Source: Hydractinia symbiolongicarpus
Lineage: Eukaryota > Cnidaria > Hydrozoa > Anthoathecata > Hydractiniidae
Direction of reading: 5' to 3'
DNA length: 64,000 bases
Assembly: GCF_029227915.1 (NCBI RefSeq)
Contig: NC_079877.1
Span: 20,053,851-20,117,850 of the forward strand
In this document: positions 1 to 25,792 of the stretch, piece after piece
Layout of the letters: every line of letters starts with the position of its first letter
Position numbering within the stretch: position 1 is the first letter of the stretch
Notes under the pieces: model-generated
What the model was told of the DNA's origin: nothing
The model's database searches: none
What the model saw: only the letters and a program-made list of their open reading frames with translations
Program-made: the position numbers and the translations under genes

Positions 1-3000
1 TCTCGTGCGTCAACGTCATCTTCTCGAAAATGGTCAGACAATGAGCAGGCAGACTCTAATCATACGATGTCGTTGGACCGATCAGCTGTGCGCAACTTAG
101 GTACACAAATAAAAAGTAATGACTCTGAAGATGCCAGGTATGTTTCTTATTGAAGACTGTTAGCCTTGACTATTAGCCGTACCGACTGTTAGCCTTGGGA
201 TGGAGCGTTTGCTTTCAGTGCGGGAGGTCTTGGGTTTAAACCCCAGCCGAGTAATGCCAGAGACTATAAAAGTGTAAATCTATCCTTTCTGCTTAGCCCT
301 CAGCATGACAATAAGATTGATATCTTAAGCAGTTGTCTAGTTGAGCGATTGCTGTACTTGCACGACTTTCGTAGCTCAAATGGGAGCTTTAAATGCACTA
401 GGACCCCTTTGCAGGACCCTCGTTGATAGCAGTACCAATAGGCACTGAAGAGATTATCCTGGGTAAATAATTTTAATAATAATAATATTCCCTACTAGAT
501 TAATGACTACCTATTATTAGCACCTAACTTAAAAGTTTGCCAATTTTCAAAAGCGATTAGTTGATTTCTGATTTCCCTTGATTAAAAAGAAATTAATCAT
601 TATTTTATATCCATCTCTGGGTACATAAAAAACCACTTGTTTTTATTTTGTCCTAGATATGAAAAGAGAAATGATGAAGAGGTATTTACTTTCGTTCTTA
701 TGACTGTTAATATGCTTAGTCAGCAAAGTGCTTATTTTATAGATAACCAGGTTACTTTAAATCCTTAATTGAATTCTTAATGAGGAGAGAAAAAGTTAGT
801 CTAGTGATGTTCAAAATATAAAAAGTTCTTGCGCTGAATTTGCTTAAAAACCAGAAGCAGCATTCTAGTCCATTTATTCTCTTCCAACCCACTATAGTTC
901 ATACTAGGTTTTAATTTTTTATGTGTTGCCTTTTTTTAAAAATTGGGGAAAAGCAATCAAAAAAATTTTCCCGCATTTATCTGTGACAGCCTGTGTGTAA
1001 TTATAAAATGAAATTTTGATATCTGATTTAGGGATTCTCGAGATCTCGAATTACGAAAAAAGCTAAGAGTCTCTTAAGAAAATTTTATTGTGCATTTCAG
1101 TTTGCTCGAACTATAGGAGAATCAAATCATTAAGTCAATATATTCAATTTTTGCTAACCCTAAGCTAGCTCGGCATTGACTTGTTTTCTAGCGTCTAGAT
1201 GATTTAGCAGCTCGCAAGGAACAGCTTCTGCGAAATAAAGAGGAGATTTTGAAATCGAAATACCGATTGGAATTAATAAAATCGAAAGCACAAAATCGGA
1301 ATGAAAATGTGAGTCAGGTTCAATGTATCGAAAAGTTGTAAAACCATCTTTTTTTCCTGCCAGATTACTATTACGATACTTTTGATTTCCCAGGGTTCCG
1401 AAAAGACCGAATTTGTTTCACCAGTAAGTAACTGATTTATTACTTTAGTATTCCTGAATAACACAGGAAATAACAACGGCCACCATTCGCCACCAATTTG
1501 TCAACATCGTTCATCATTGCAACAAATTTATCATTTTGTTTACTTTAGAATTCAACAACTAGCGTTACATCCACTGAGTCTTCTCACTCCAGCCAGTCGG
1601 TATGCTACACATTTTACATACTAAAACATTTCTAAAGTTTTCAGTTGAAGCTTTAATTATCAGATACGTTTAATGCAGACAGCTCTATTTAGTGAATGGA
1701 AATTTTTGTACCAGCCAAATTAATGAACATTTTTATATTTTTTGTATATTTATTAAATTTTTTGTAATTTTTAAATGACAGAAAGAGAAATACCAAAGAA
1801 TTTCGTACTCAACCTATTGCTTTTTCTAATTCTATCAAGTGTAAGCTCTAATTATGAAACGAATATTTTTTGCAGCCATGATGAATGTCAATTAAAGCTT
1901 TAAGTTTTTTTGTTCCGTTGCATCAGCTGTACGGTTTTTGTTTTACGTAGACGTGTAAATGCAAATTTCGAAAATGTATATAGCAATCATAAGCTAGAAG
2001 TTAGAAATACGTCAGATTAGAAAGCACAATATGATATAAAAATTTTGTTTTCATTTTTAAAGGAAGTTGTGTTCGATGGTATAGCCAAACGACATGTACT
2101 AGGAAAACCAAAAACAAGTATGTGTCCGCTTCTAACTATTTTAAAATTTTACCGAGAATATCGTTCCCTTTTTTATTTAAATTGGATTTTCATTTGGTGG
2201 TGTTATCATGCATGTAGTGCTATCATGTCTTACTGAGGGTAACGTACTAACTTGTTCTAACTTTTATTTTACAATATCTTACTAGATAAAAAATTGCGGG
2301 ATGGGGCGGCTAATTTCACAATGCGAAGGATCTTTGACTCTGCGAAGGAGGAGTTTGAACAACTGGAAAAACTTAGAGAGGTACGTAAATAGGTGCCGGT
2401 GTAATGTTGTGAGAGAGGTACGTACGAAGGTACCAATGTAAACGTGTGAGATGGAAACGTAGGTGCCTGTGTATTCTTGTGAGTGGGTTATGCTAGTCCT
2501 GGTGTAATATTTTGCTAGAGAGTTACGCACGAAGGTACGGATGTAAACGTGTGAGATAGATATATACTTGTGAGAAAAGTAGTAGTTGTAATTGAACACT
2601 TTTATCTTGAATCTCCACTCACTACATTGCTACAGTTCACTCTAAGCTTAGATTACCCGAACATTTTTATCATTAAACTAAATTTTTTTCAACAGAATTA
2701 TTTTACTCATTTTAATTTTGTAACGATTTTCTATGAAATTTTCGTTTAATTTGGACTTGTTATTTTAATTTCTTTATTTGCGTAAATTTTGAAGAAAATT
2801 CAAACACTATCTTTTATTTTTTGAATGGCAACAACGATGAAGATTGAGACAAACTTTTTCTTTCAATCAATTAAGATTTAGAAAAGAATCATGGCAACGT
2901 GAAAAGTAGTTAACTTTAATACCATGTCTGGAATAAAAGCAGACCAAACATTTAAACAATATACTGTCCTGAACTACTTTTCGATTCCTTGCAGATTCGG

Positions 3001-4140
3001 GCTAACCCTCCATTTACCATTGGTTTACCATTAATTTAACTAATTTCGTCTTGTAACTACTTCAACAGAGCTTGCGCTTCGTCTTGTAACTACTTCGGCA
3101 GAGCTTGCGCTTCGTCTTGTAACTACTTCAGCAGAGCTTGCGCTTCGTCTTGTAACTACTTCAGCAGCACACTTGCAGACGAATCTTATCTTTTTAATTT
3201 TTACTGTTTATCTTCAGGCTATAGAAAGTCGTCTACGCATTCGGTTACCAGACGATTTGCCAGCTTCGATGTCAGATGGAATCGTACTATGTCATTTAGT
3301 CAATCACTTACGAAAGGGTACAATAGCAGTTATACATGTGCCCAGCTCTGGTGTGGTGAGTAAAAGAATGGCTTTTGAAAACTCTTATTTTGTGTGTGGA
3401 AGCACGAACTAAATCTGGCCAGTTGCTGTTGAATTTAATGAAAAGAAATTGATGTCCTGTAAACTAAGTGTGTTTTTTTCAGCCTAAACTAACTATGCCC
3501 AAATGTCAAATGAATGTAGATGCTTTTTTGGATGCATGTCGACGAGTGGGCGTAGATAAGGTGGGTGTTTCTTGTTTTAGTATGCACTTCAATGTAGCTT
3601 TTTTACATGTTTTATTTATAAGCATAAGCCTTTAACAATATTCATGGTCAGAAGGAGAATTTTTTAAGTATATGCTAAGCATATTGCTCAGCCTTAGTTA
3701 AAACCTTCTTATGTGTGTTTATTCAGATGTTTTGGATATTTTAAGAACTATACACATTTTTTAAAGCTTAATTGACACCACGATACTGTCTGAACTTAAC
3801 TTGTGTAATCATGTAACTAAAAACAGGACCATTTTATCTTACCCATATGGCTGATAAGTCAACATTTATTTATTTTTTTAAATTTTTTATCCCATGAGCA
3901 TAACATGAGCATACTCACTTGATTGTGCTTTTCGCATAAGCATATCCCAGTGTGAAATCTCAGTGTGAAAATAAATTGAGATTTTATCTTTCTTTTTCTT
4001 AGACCGACATCTGTACAGCACCAGACATTCTTCAAGAAAAAAGTCCTGCGAAACTGTGTCGGACAGTACAAGCGCTTCTACTGGCCATGGGTGCTGCTCC
4101 ACCGCAAATAGTCATGGCTGTTCCAATTTCTCCGAGATAA
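1..4140 (+). CDS. LRCH: LRCH family protein, 3' part (calponin-homology end), multi-exon
   Basis: Ten exons join in phase to give about 287 residues: 1-137, 657-681, 1192-1308, 1394-1423, 1549-1599, 2063-2117, 2286-2380, 3218-3355, 3483-3560 and 4003-4140 (TAA). Every junction has GT-AG borders and matching phase. The exon at 2286 carries the linker ANFTMRR seen before the CH domain of LRCH proteins. Exons at 3218, 3483 and 4003 encode a single CH domain (motifs LPDDLPASMSDGIVLCHLVN, IHVPS, PKLTMPKC, NVDAFLDACRRVG, ILQEKSP). The N-terminal leucine-rich repeats lie upstream of the window. LRCH proteins are cytoplasmic/cortical scaffolds linked to actin and DOCK-family regulation (family knowledge). 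The exons of 25 and 30 nt are very small. The window starts inside the gene, so the first exon border is unknown. Confidence 0.9.
186..490 (+). mobile_element. tRNA-derived SINE in LRCH intron
   Basis: A possible box A lies near 193-206 and a box B-like GGTTTAAACCC at about 233-243. A roughly 230-bp body follows, ending in an (AAT)n tail at 473-486. Its 3' part (GGACCCTCGTTGATAGCAGT, then GCACTGAAG, then TCCTG) resembles the 3' part of the SINE at 34252-34533, although the heads differ. Confidence 0.6.
3044..3167. repeat. 33-bp tandem repeat in LRCH intron
   Basis: About 3.8 copies of a 33-bp unit containing TTCGTCTTGTAACTACTTC and AGAGCTTGCGC. It ends about 50 bp before the acceptor of the first CH exon. 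Copies differ at one or two positions. Confidence 0.85.
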
Positions 4141-4206
4141 CGTTTAATAATCGTTTTCACAATTTTAGATGTAAATTTATTCGAAATTCGAAATTCGCAT
4201 TAACTA

Positions 4207-5308
4207 CCTTAAGGGAACTTATTTTGGCGGGAACTAATTTTGGCGGACGAAGGAAATCTAAAAAAAATTTAATTTTGGCGGGAACTAATTTTGGCGGATC
4301 AACGAAATTTTTAATTTTGGCGGGAACTTATTTTGGCGGGTGGCGGTTTTTTTTAATTTTGGCGGGAACTTATTTTGGCGGGTCAGCGGATTTTTTAATT
4401 TTGGCGGGAACTAATTTTGGCGAGTGAAGGATTTTTTCAAATTTCAACGAAAATTTTCTTTGGTAAAGATGTAGAAATAAGCATTACAAAGCAAAGAATT
4501 TTAAAACAAATACTAAAAATCTACTCTTCTTCATCGTCTATGATAATGTCAAATGCATTCCGACTAAAGTCTATGAAATCCACGTTGACAAGTGTACACT
4601 ATCGAAGATCACCTCTCGTTCAAGGAGGCTTGGAGATCCCCTGTAAAATAACTGTTACTTTACCAGGGACAGTAAACAATCTTTTGGTTCTTGCAAGATA
4701 CCAACAACTTGTAGAAGCCTTGTATACAGAGCCGAAAGAGGAATTGATTCTTGGTTCGTTCTTACATATTGCAGTTATTTTAGATGTCGTGGTTCCAACC
4801 GAAGAGAGACCAAAGCGTAAAAAAAATACAGCCAAAAGCCAAAGCAAAGAGACGAAAAAGCAAAAAGATATTCGAAACTTTTTTGGAAACACCTCAGCTG
4901 CACCAGCCCCAAAAAGGCAAAAAGTTAACAACAAACCTAAAAAGTCGTCACCATCGTCAAGCAAGGACTTAGAAATCATAAATATTGATTAAAAATTATC
5001 TTGTATTAGAGGTTTATTATGACATAATATTTCTAGCGCAAAGGTATATTTCTAAAAGATATAAAAAATTGAAAAAAAGTTGATTTTTGTCGATTTTTTA
5101 AGGGGAACTTATTTTGGCGGATCAACGAAATTTTTAATTTTGGCGGGAACTTATTTTGGCGGGTGGCGATTTTTTTTAATTTTGGCGGGAACTAATTTTG
5201 GCGGGTGAGTAAAATATTTAATTTTGGCGGGAACTAATTTTGGCGGATTTTGCCCCAATCCGCCAAATCCGCCAAAATTAGTTCCCGCCAAAATAAGTTC
5301 CCTTAAGG
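4207..5308. mobile_element. TA-flanked DNA transposon with iterated GGCGG ends (pogo/Tc1-mariner type)
   Basis: The ends are inverted repeats beginning CCTTAAGGGAACTTATTTTG, each flanked by TA (4205-4206 and 5309-5310), which fits TA-target insertion. Both ends are padded with direct copies of TTTTGGCGGGAACTAATTTTG, about nine units left and eight right. The element starts 65 bp after the LRCH stop and so lies in or next to its 3' UTR. It carries one ORF (separate entry) and no DDE transposase. The degenerate right end at 30200 and the solo end at 42422 are relatives (CCTTAGGGTA then GGC-rich repeats). Confidence 0.8.
4540..4992 (+). CDS. Transposon-encoded 150-aa protein with PIP-box-like and SIM-like motifs
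   Basis: This ORF sits between the iterated ends of the 4207-5308 element. The first ATG is at 4540; the frame is open upstream to 4417 but without an ATG. The N-terminal half (residues 1-85) has alternating hydrophobic stretches and is unrecognised. Residues 88-105 are strongly basic (RPKRKKN and following lysines). Residues 108-115, QKDIRNFF, fit the PCNA-binding PIP-box pattern Q-x-x-hydrophobic-x-x-aromatic-aromatic. A second basic patch (KRQKVNNKPKK) and a serine run lead to the C-terminus DLEIINID, which fits a SUMO-interaction motif with acidic flanks. This is not a DDE transposase. It may be an accessory protein that tethers the element to replication forks (inference). Without its own transposase the element probably depends on one supplied elsewhere. 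Confidence 0.6.
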   Translation: MIMSNAFRLKSMKSTLTSVHYRRSPLVQGGLEIPCKITVTLPGTVNNLLVLARYQQLVEALYTEPKEELILGSFLHIAVILDVVVPTEERPKRKKNTAKSQSKETKKQKDIRNFFGNTSAAPAPKRQKVNNKPKKSSPSSSKDLEIINID

Positions 5309-5310
5309 TA

Positions 5311-7826
5311 AACATTCCTTGTAAAAAATGCGTGGTACGGACTATAACAAACTTTCCGCACTGTTATACACCAATATGTTTCTACCTTGTAAATAAATGT
5401 ATAACTTTAAATTTTCTCAAGTTCGTGCTGCAGTGAATATAATGTATAATATATATTGTAATTTTTACATTTTCCTTTGGGGCATGAACTGTGATGGTGA
5501 GGAAACGAGAAAGACATTGAAGAATGAAACCTAAACACGTTACACGAATGACACAAAGAAAACACGTATTTTTGAAACTTCGTCTTTTTTATTTATTTTC
5601 TAATAGCGCTTCCACCATGACACTACTTTTTAATGAGCTAACACTTGACTAACTAAAATCTTCTAAATTCTCCTACAATTTTAAAAATTATAAGAAGATA
5701 AGATATGCCTTGGGATTTAAATGGTCAACTTCATTTAACTGGCTACGAACACTTTTTTACCTTTTATTTCGTCATAATTAATATTCCTAATTTATAACAG
5801 TTTCTTAGGCCTGGTAATAAACAAACTCGTAATTTTTTTACTCAGTGACCCGAGTTTGTTACCATTCTAGCGAAACAAAAAAAGACTTTGTCAGACCCTT
5901 CTACAATTTTTATGTGGTAACTCTAATTTTCCCATATTCTTTACTTTTTTAAAAGGTAGCACCCGTAAATTATTATCAGACAAATGCCTGTAGCTGAAAT
6001 TTTCATTTTTCAAAAATGCAAGGCTTAGAAGCAAACACGTCCGCAGGTAATCTTGTATCTTCTCTGACATCGGGACAGCAATACGAACATCCCTGGTGGT
6101 TAGTTTAGAAGAAGGGATATCAAAGAAAGATGTTTGGTTAAAACCAAACAAGTTGTAATGTTGGGAAAGAAAAGAAGTGTTTTCGCGAGGAAATACCAAG
6201 GTATTCTGTTACAAATTTGTTAAGAAAAAAAGCCAAAAGGCACCAGCTCCATACGCTTCAAATAGAAAGCTTTATAATTTGCCAAACGTTTGTTTTTAAG
6301 GCGGCTCCCCTAGAAAAAAACTATATCGCAGAGAATTGTCTTTTCTGAAGATACTTCATGAGGATATCATAGTATATGACGGTACTACAAAATTAAGTCA
6401 AAAATTCCATTGATTGGTTACCCGTTGCTAGAAGAAGTATAGGCAAAATATGACATTTTGCTGCTCGACACCTAACCAAATAACTGAATAACATGCGTTA
6501 TTTCAATCGCCTTTTTGGCCGCTCAAGGTGTATGGATTGAGTAAAGCGCATTCTCGCAAGGCTGACTCGTCTTCCAGAGAACTGATGCGGCATTTTTTGG
6601 ACGACAGAAAGGTAAAACAGGGCAAAACAGGCAATATCTCGACAAAATAACTGAAAGACAAAAATTCGATTTCAAAATCGGTTTCATTTAAACACTAGGT
6701 GGTACTAATGCCTGCATCCACAGAAGAAATTGTAAATCGTGGGTGCTTAGATCTTGAGAATTCTTGTTTTGCGTGGATTCTAAACTTAAACGGCAAAAAA
6801 CTTGTTTAAAGATTATTTTATGGACATTCTTTACTTGTGGATCGAAAAAAGGTGTACGCCAGCACTATTTCTACCTGAAAAGCACCATATACCTAAGACC
6901 TTAAGTCTTAAGTCTAATTGATGACGAGTTCGCTTCGGAGGGTGCGTCATTAAGACTGCTTTCTGAATGCTTGTGGTGGAACACCATATTTAATATTCTG
7001 AACTTTCATATTATGTCTTAGGGGGCCCTAAAGTATCATCTAGCTATTGCAAGGAATTAAACATCGACGGAGGGGCAAGAAAGCTGTCTAAAAAAGCGAA
7101 AATGGTTGCTATTGGCGTTGCTATGCATTTATATTTGCGGTTGGTTGGAAAAAAGTGGCAGAATGCGCAATAAAAACCTAAATTTTTCATAAGCACTACT
7201 TGCCACGGTAATATAATTCTTAAAATTTAGAAATTAAATTTAGGATATCGGATGGTCGAGGAAGGACATGAAGTCTATAAGGGTGGAAACAAAGACCTGG
7301 AAAACCAATCAATGATCTTGAAAATTTTTAAAAACTTTTCTTGTTTAGCTCTTTATGCAGACAAGATTCATTCTTTTAGTGAATAGAAAGCTTTGTGAGC
7401 AAAAAGGAATTGAGTACTTGACGCAACAACTTGTCACTGATAATTTCTTGATTATGTGTCCCCAGGGCAGACAGAAAAAAAGGTACAGCTTCACAGCAGG
7501 TACTCCTGTGTCCTTTCATCGGTTGACAAATTTTTTTCCAACTATTTCATGGTGCTACCTTCAAAAAATATTGCGAGAGAGAAATTGTTGTGCAATTTTT
7601 TTTGTGTCTTTGACCCAATTCAAAAATCAGTTCCGCAAAATTTTAATTTCTGGAGCAAATTGCGTAAATAAGTTATAAAGGTTGGCAAAGGTTGATGACG
7701 CAAATGTTTTAAACGCTATTGAATCGCAAAAAATTGAAAAAGACGAAAATATTTTGGCTAAATTGTGAGAGTGTCCCAGAGGACTGCAATGTAAGAGCTC
7801 TGAGATGAATTAGTGCAACAACTAGT
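5311..7826. other. Intergenic stretch, no gene recognised
   Basis: AT-rich DNA between the LRCH-side transposon and the next element. Short ORFs at 5891-6199 (minus) and 7355-7678 (plus) show no recognisable domain, splice context or composition change. AATAAA-type signals near 5390 could serve LRCH polyadenylation. Confidence 0.5.
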
Positions 7827-7828
7827 TA

Positions 7829-8626
7829 CTTTATTCGTAGAAACTTTCGCGAGAGAAACTTTCGCGAGTCCAAAAACTCGCGAAATTTTTTGGATAAATT
7901 TTCGCGAATCTACAAATTGAAAAATTTTCGCGAGATAAACTTCCGCGAAATCTGAAATTAGAAAGTTTTGGCGATATAAACTTTTGCGATTTGTGATTTT
8001 GAACTTATTCTTTATGTTCTTATAAAAAAGTGGCCTATATTTCTTATGATAGAAAAAGAAAAGAAGTGTTTTTTAACGATGTAATTTTCTTTCTAATGGT
8101 ATGTAAAAACTTCTATTTACAAATTGGGTTCATCGTCAAAATCACAAAACAGATCAAACACATTTTTTAGGCTCTTCTTCTTCCTCCGGCTCCCACGCAT
8201 CGTCGTTATTGTCTTCTTCGCCACTCTAACTTGGTTATAAGCATTCCGCTCCTCTTCATCAATTCTGCAAACGGCGTCCAGATCCTTGATTAATTTTTTT
8301 TTAAAATACATACGTTTAAAACATTATAGCTTTTGTTTATTTCTAAGTTTATTCCAACCTCGTTCCCAGCGCCAGTTGTCTCTTTTTTATATCGAAGGGG
8401 GAGCCAAGTAATGATGGTGAGTCTAGAAATAACTTTTAAAACCAGCAATTTTTTTTTTAAATTTTAGTGGATAAACCTTCGCGAATCGACAATTTAGAAA
8501 GTTTGTACTGAATAAACTTTCGCGAATGGCCAATTTTTAAGGTTTCGCGAGACAAAGTTTCGCGAAAAAGGCCAAAAAACGCGAAATTCGCGAAAGTTTC
8601 TCTCGGGAAAGTTTCTCCAAATAAAG
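7829..8626. mobile_element. TA-flanked DNA transposon with iterated TTTCGCGAG ends
   Basis: The left end CTTTATTCGTAGAAACTTTC mirrors the right end, whose complement reads CTTTATTTGGAGAAACTTTC. TA dinucleotides flank both ends (7827-7828, 8627-8628). Subterminal direct repeats of AAACTTTCGCGA fill both arms. A second copy starts at 44765. The interior has a short minus-strand ORF that is shared by the two copies. Confidence 0.75.
8117..8311 (-). pseudogene. C-terminal remnant of a transposon protein (acidic tail)
   Basis: The 64-codon frame reads CRIDEEERNAYNQV and ends FCDFDDEPNL. The same C-terminus occurs in the other copy at 45053-45205 with an intact acidic stretch (EEDDDDDVWEPEED). In this copy the middle is frameshifted. 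It could be the tail of the family's transposase or an accessory protein; no catalytic motif is visible. Confidence 0.45.
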
Positions 8627-8821
8627 TAGTGCAAAGTTTTTTATTAGCTAATTAAATCTTGATCTATCGCAAGACGGTTCACTCTGTTAAATGTGGCTGC
8701 TGTTTATGAATTTGAAATCATTCAATGCAAACTTTTTTACCTGTTATGTTTTTCTGCATTGGTCCTGTTTTTATTAGCATCCGTGTTTTGATTGAAAGTT
8801 TTAGCGAAGAAAAAATCAAAT

Positions 8822-23004
<14,183 letters not shown>

Positions 23005-23309
23005 CGTAAAAAACGAAGCGAAGTCGTTTTTTTTATTTTTACCTTCCGAAAACGCTGATGTCATGCAAGGCCGCAGATTTTAATTCGTGTGAGTGATCTT
23101 GAAATTTTTGTTCATTCGTTTGTTTTGCTTCATTCTTTAGCTGAGAACAGCTTTTTGTTAGAACTGAATGAATGACGGGAATAATCGCCAATCCTGATAG
23201 AATTTAGAATCCTCTTTTACTGTTAGAATTTCAAATGCGGCTATTTTTTTTCTGCTTACTGTCTCATTGCCTAACCTTGTATATATTTCATCCCTATTCC
23301 TTTTCGATT

Positions 23310-23315
23310 AATAAA
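23310..23315 (+). terminator. Candidate FAM122 polyadenylation signal
   Basis: AATAAA lies 306 bp after the FAM122 stop and is followed by a T/G-rich stretch. It is the first canonical signal downstream. Confidence 0.5.
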
Positions 23316-23807
23316 ATTTATTGTTGTGGCAGTATATTGGAACGACCCACCTTGTCTCTAATCCAATCAGCCTTTGTCCCATGCCTTTCCTGTTACTAAA
23401 TCTGATGAATTAAAGAGCTTCAAAAATTAACCTTCAACGTTTAATTAGGAAAGTTTTGCCGCCATAATATGACATGTTGTACACCGGTTGTTGTAAATAA
23501 ATAAATACAGAACTTGTATTTTTAAATTATTATATTGTAGAATATTGATGAAGAAGATACGTTATTTTATTTAACAACCGATATTTTTTTTACTTCTCTT
23601 CAAAATCTGTGCCTTTCCCTCAAGTAAATCTATTTTATTTTATTTTCCTGCGATGAACAGTGTCATTGAAAGTAAAGTCAATCAGTATGTCTGTGTTCAG
23701 ATCGATGGTGATGTTTAACTGGAAAACGAACAAAGTGCAGAATTTGAAATTTAACCATTTTTCTTTTTTATTTTTGTTCTTAGAAAAAATGTAAAAATAA
23801 TTACTTA

Positions 23808-24272
23808 CATTAAGAACTAAAATTTTCAGGGGGAAAACTTTCGGACACAATTTTTTTTAATTTTAGCGGAAGAATTTTCGGATAAGATTTATGAAGTCAA
23901 AAAAGTCTTTTGAACGAATTTTATCAAATTTCAAAATTAATGATTAAAGGAAAGGACACAAAAAGAAGGCTAGAAGCATTTAAAGTGTACATATATTTAA
24001 TCAAGATCTAAAAAGGTCCTTCAGGATCCAATTTATAGATAGAGCCTCAGCCAAATGTGAAAATAACGAAAATAAGAAGTTCTAAAACTGCAGTTTTTAT
24101 TGATTTTCCGAATTATCCTATATATAATTTCTATGCATTGGTCCTGTTTTTTTTTAAAAAAAAATATTAGGAAAACCAAAATTTTCGGACGGAAAAACTT
24201 TCGGCACTCACAAAATTTTCAGACAACAAAAAATCCGAAAGTTTTTCCGTCCGAAAATTTTCGTTCTTAATG
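23808..24272. mobile_element. TA-flanked MITE with iterated TTTTCGGA ends
   Basis: The left end CATTAAGAACTAAAATTTTC mirrors the right end, whose complement reads CATTAAGAACGAAAATTTTC. TA flanks both sides (23806-23807, 24273-24274). Direct repeats of AAAACTTTCGGA and AATTTTCGGA fill the arms. No coding capacity. Confidence 0.75.
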
Positions 24273-24589
24273 TAGACACCAAATTGTACGAAGTCTAAAT
24301 AGTTTCTTTATATCTAAATCTCACTTAGCTAAGAAGTCAAATTTATAATAGTTACAACATTTAAAAGTGTGGGATCAGAGGAAGGGGCGCCAAAAGAAAC
24401 TACTGAACTGAAAGCTACAAAGGGTACAAATTATTTGCGGGGTTTTGCCCAAATACGCAGAAAAATTAAATTTCCGCGAAAATTTCTACCGCGAAATTTA
24501 CTTTGATTTCATATGTAGAACCCGAGTTTTACCTTGCTCGTTTGAAAATACATTTATTTTATAGTTGATAGAGGTTTAGTAGCTTGTTT

Positions 24590-25200
24590 TTGAGGTGATA
24601 GATGAAAGTGTGAATTGAAGTTGGGAATGTAATACTTTTTGTGTAGTATTCATTCCAGTATTTATAAGCCAGATTTGGCAATTGCTGACTTGGTGGGGTA
24701 CAAACATACCCCTAGTACATGAAAGTCTTGTTTGATGGTGATGATGAACAGTAGAAGTTTGGTTACATTTATAGCCACATTTAGAGGCAATATATTGAGT
24801 TGATGGTTAAACAATAATTTACAGCATTCAATTTTATAGATTTGGTGTAAATTTAAAAGTTTCAGTCCTTTAATTGAATTTACTTTATTTTGATCTTTCA
24901 GAATCTGCTTTTGAAGGCCAGTCATGGGTGTATTTGGAGAGGCACAGATTAAGTTGCCATAAAGTAAATGTGATTGTATGAAACTATAGTAAATGTGTAC
25001 AAGTAGACTTGGCGGAATAAGAAATTTCACTTTATGCAGGATGCCAATACCTCGAGAGACTCTGTGCTTAACAGCACTTACCTGATCTGTCCACTTTAGC
25101 TTATCATCGATAAAAAAACCTAAGTACTTGACTGCCTGTTTTTGCTATATTGCAGTGTTCATGATCTTAAGTTCGAGCTGTTGGTTGTCTCTTGTCGCAA
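24590..25200 (-). pseudogene. LINE reverse-transcriptase C-terminal fragment
   Basis: The minus strand reads VKYLGFFIDDKLKWTDQV, then RVSRGIGILHKVKFLIPPSL and YYSFIQSHLLYGN, the typical RT-thumb/tail pattern of non-LTR elements. The longest intact frame is 24662-25030; the rest is frameshifted. It lies between FAM122 and DLG. Confidence 0.75.
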
Positions 25201-25239
25201 GCCTTTAAGTACTAAACTCGTAATTTTAATAAAAAAATA

Positions 25240-25792
25240 AGGGAGGACCATAGTAATAAAGTAAAAATTGCGTGAAATATCGGCAAAAAAAATTTCTGAG
25301 GTCTACTGGAAGTTTATGTACAGCCCTTTGTATGTTCGACGGTGTCTACACCAAGCTGGACATGTAAGTATCATTTCAAAATCATGTGTAAAACAACAAT
25401 ACACATTAGAATTCTACAATTAGTCTAACTGGATTTGGCGATCTTAGTTCATTAAAATTGCTATCAAAAATTTATTTTTATATAATCCCCAGCTTCACTT
25501 CTGGAAGTTACATTAAACTTAAAACATCGTCGTAAAAGTTAAACGCCTATTTTACGGTTTAATCGACCCGCTTGATTGTACTCGGGGCAATAGCGCCCCC
25601 TTCCTTTTATTTTGAATATCACAAAAACACACAAACAAAATCACAATAGGGTTGAGTGATATTCCAAAACATTATATACATTGTATGATTTCGCTGAGGA
25701 ATTGAATAAACTTTACCCTTAATAAATATAGTGATAAATCAAAGTAAAAGAGGTTGTGATGCTTCAGTGAAACTGACTAAAATTTGGTGATT
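25240..25792. other. Upstream region of DLG
   Basis: Intergenic DNA directly before the DLG start codon. The 5' UTR and promoter must lie here or begin in it, but no TATA box or other element can be assigned. No L27-coding exon was seen. Confidence 0.35.

Noticed and set aside
4620-4979. Minus-strand 119-codon ORF within the 4207-5308 element
   Set aside because: Shadow of the lysine/serine-rich plus-strand ORF; hydrophobic nonsense composition.
6881-6960. Possible hammerhead-type ribozyme near TTGATGACGAGTTCGC
   Set aside because: The paired segments around it are imperfect and the required downstream GAAA core is missing.
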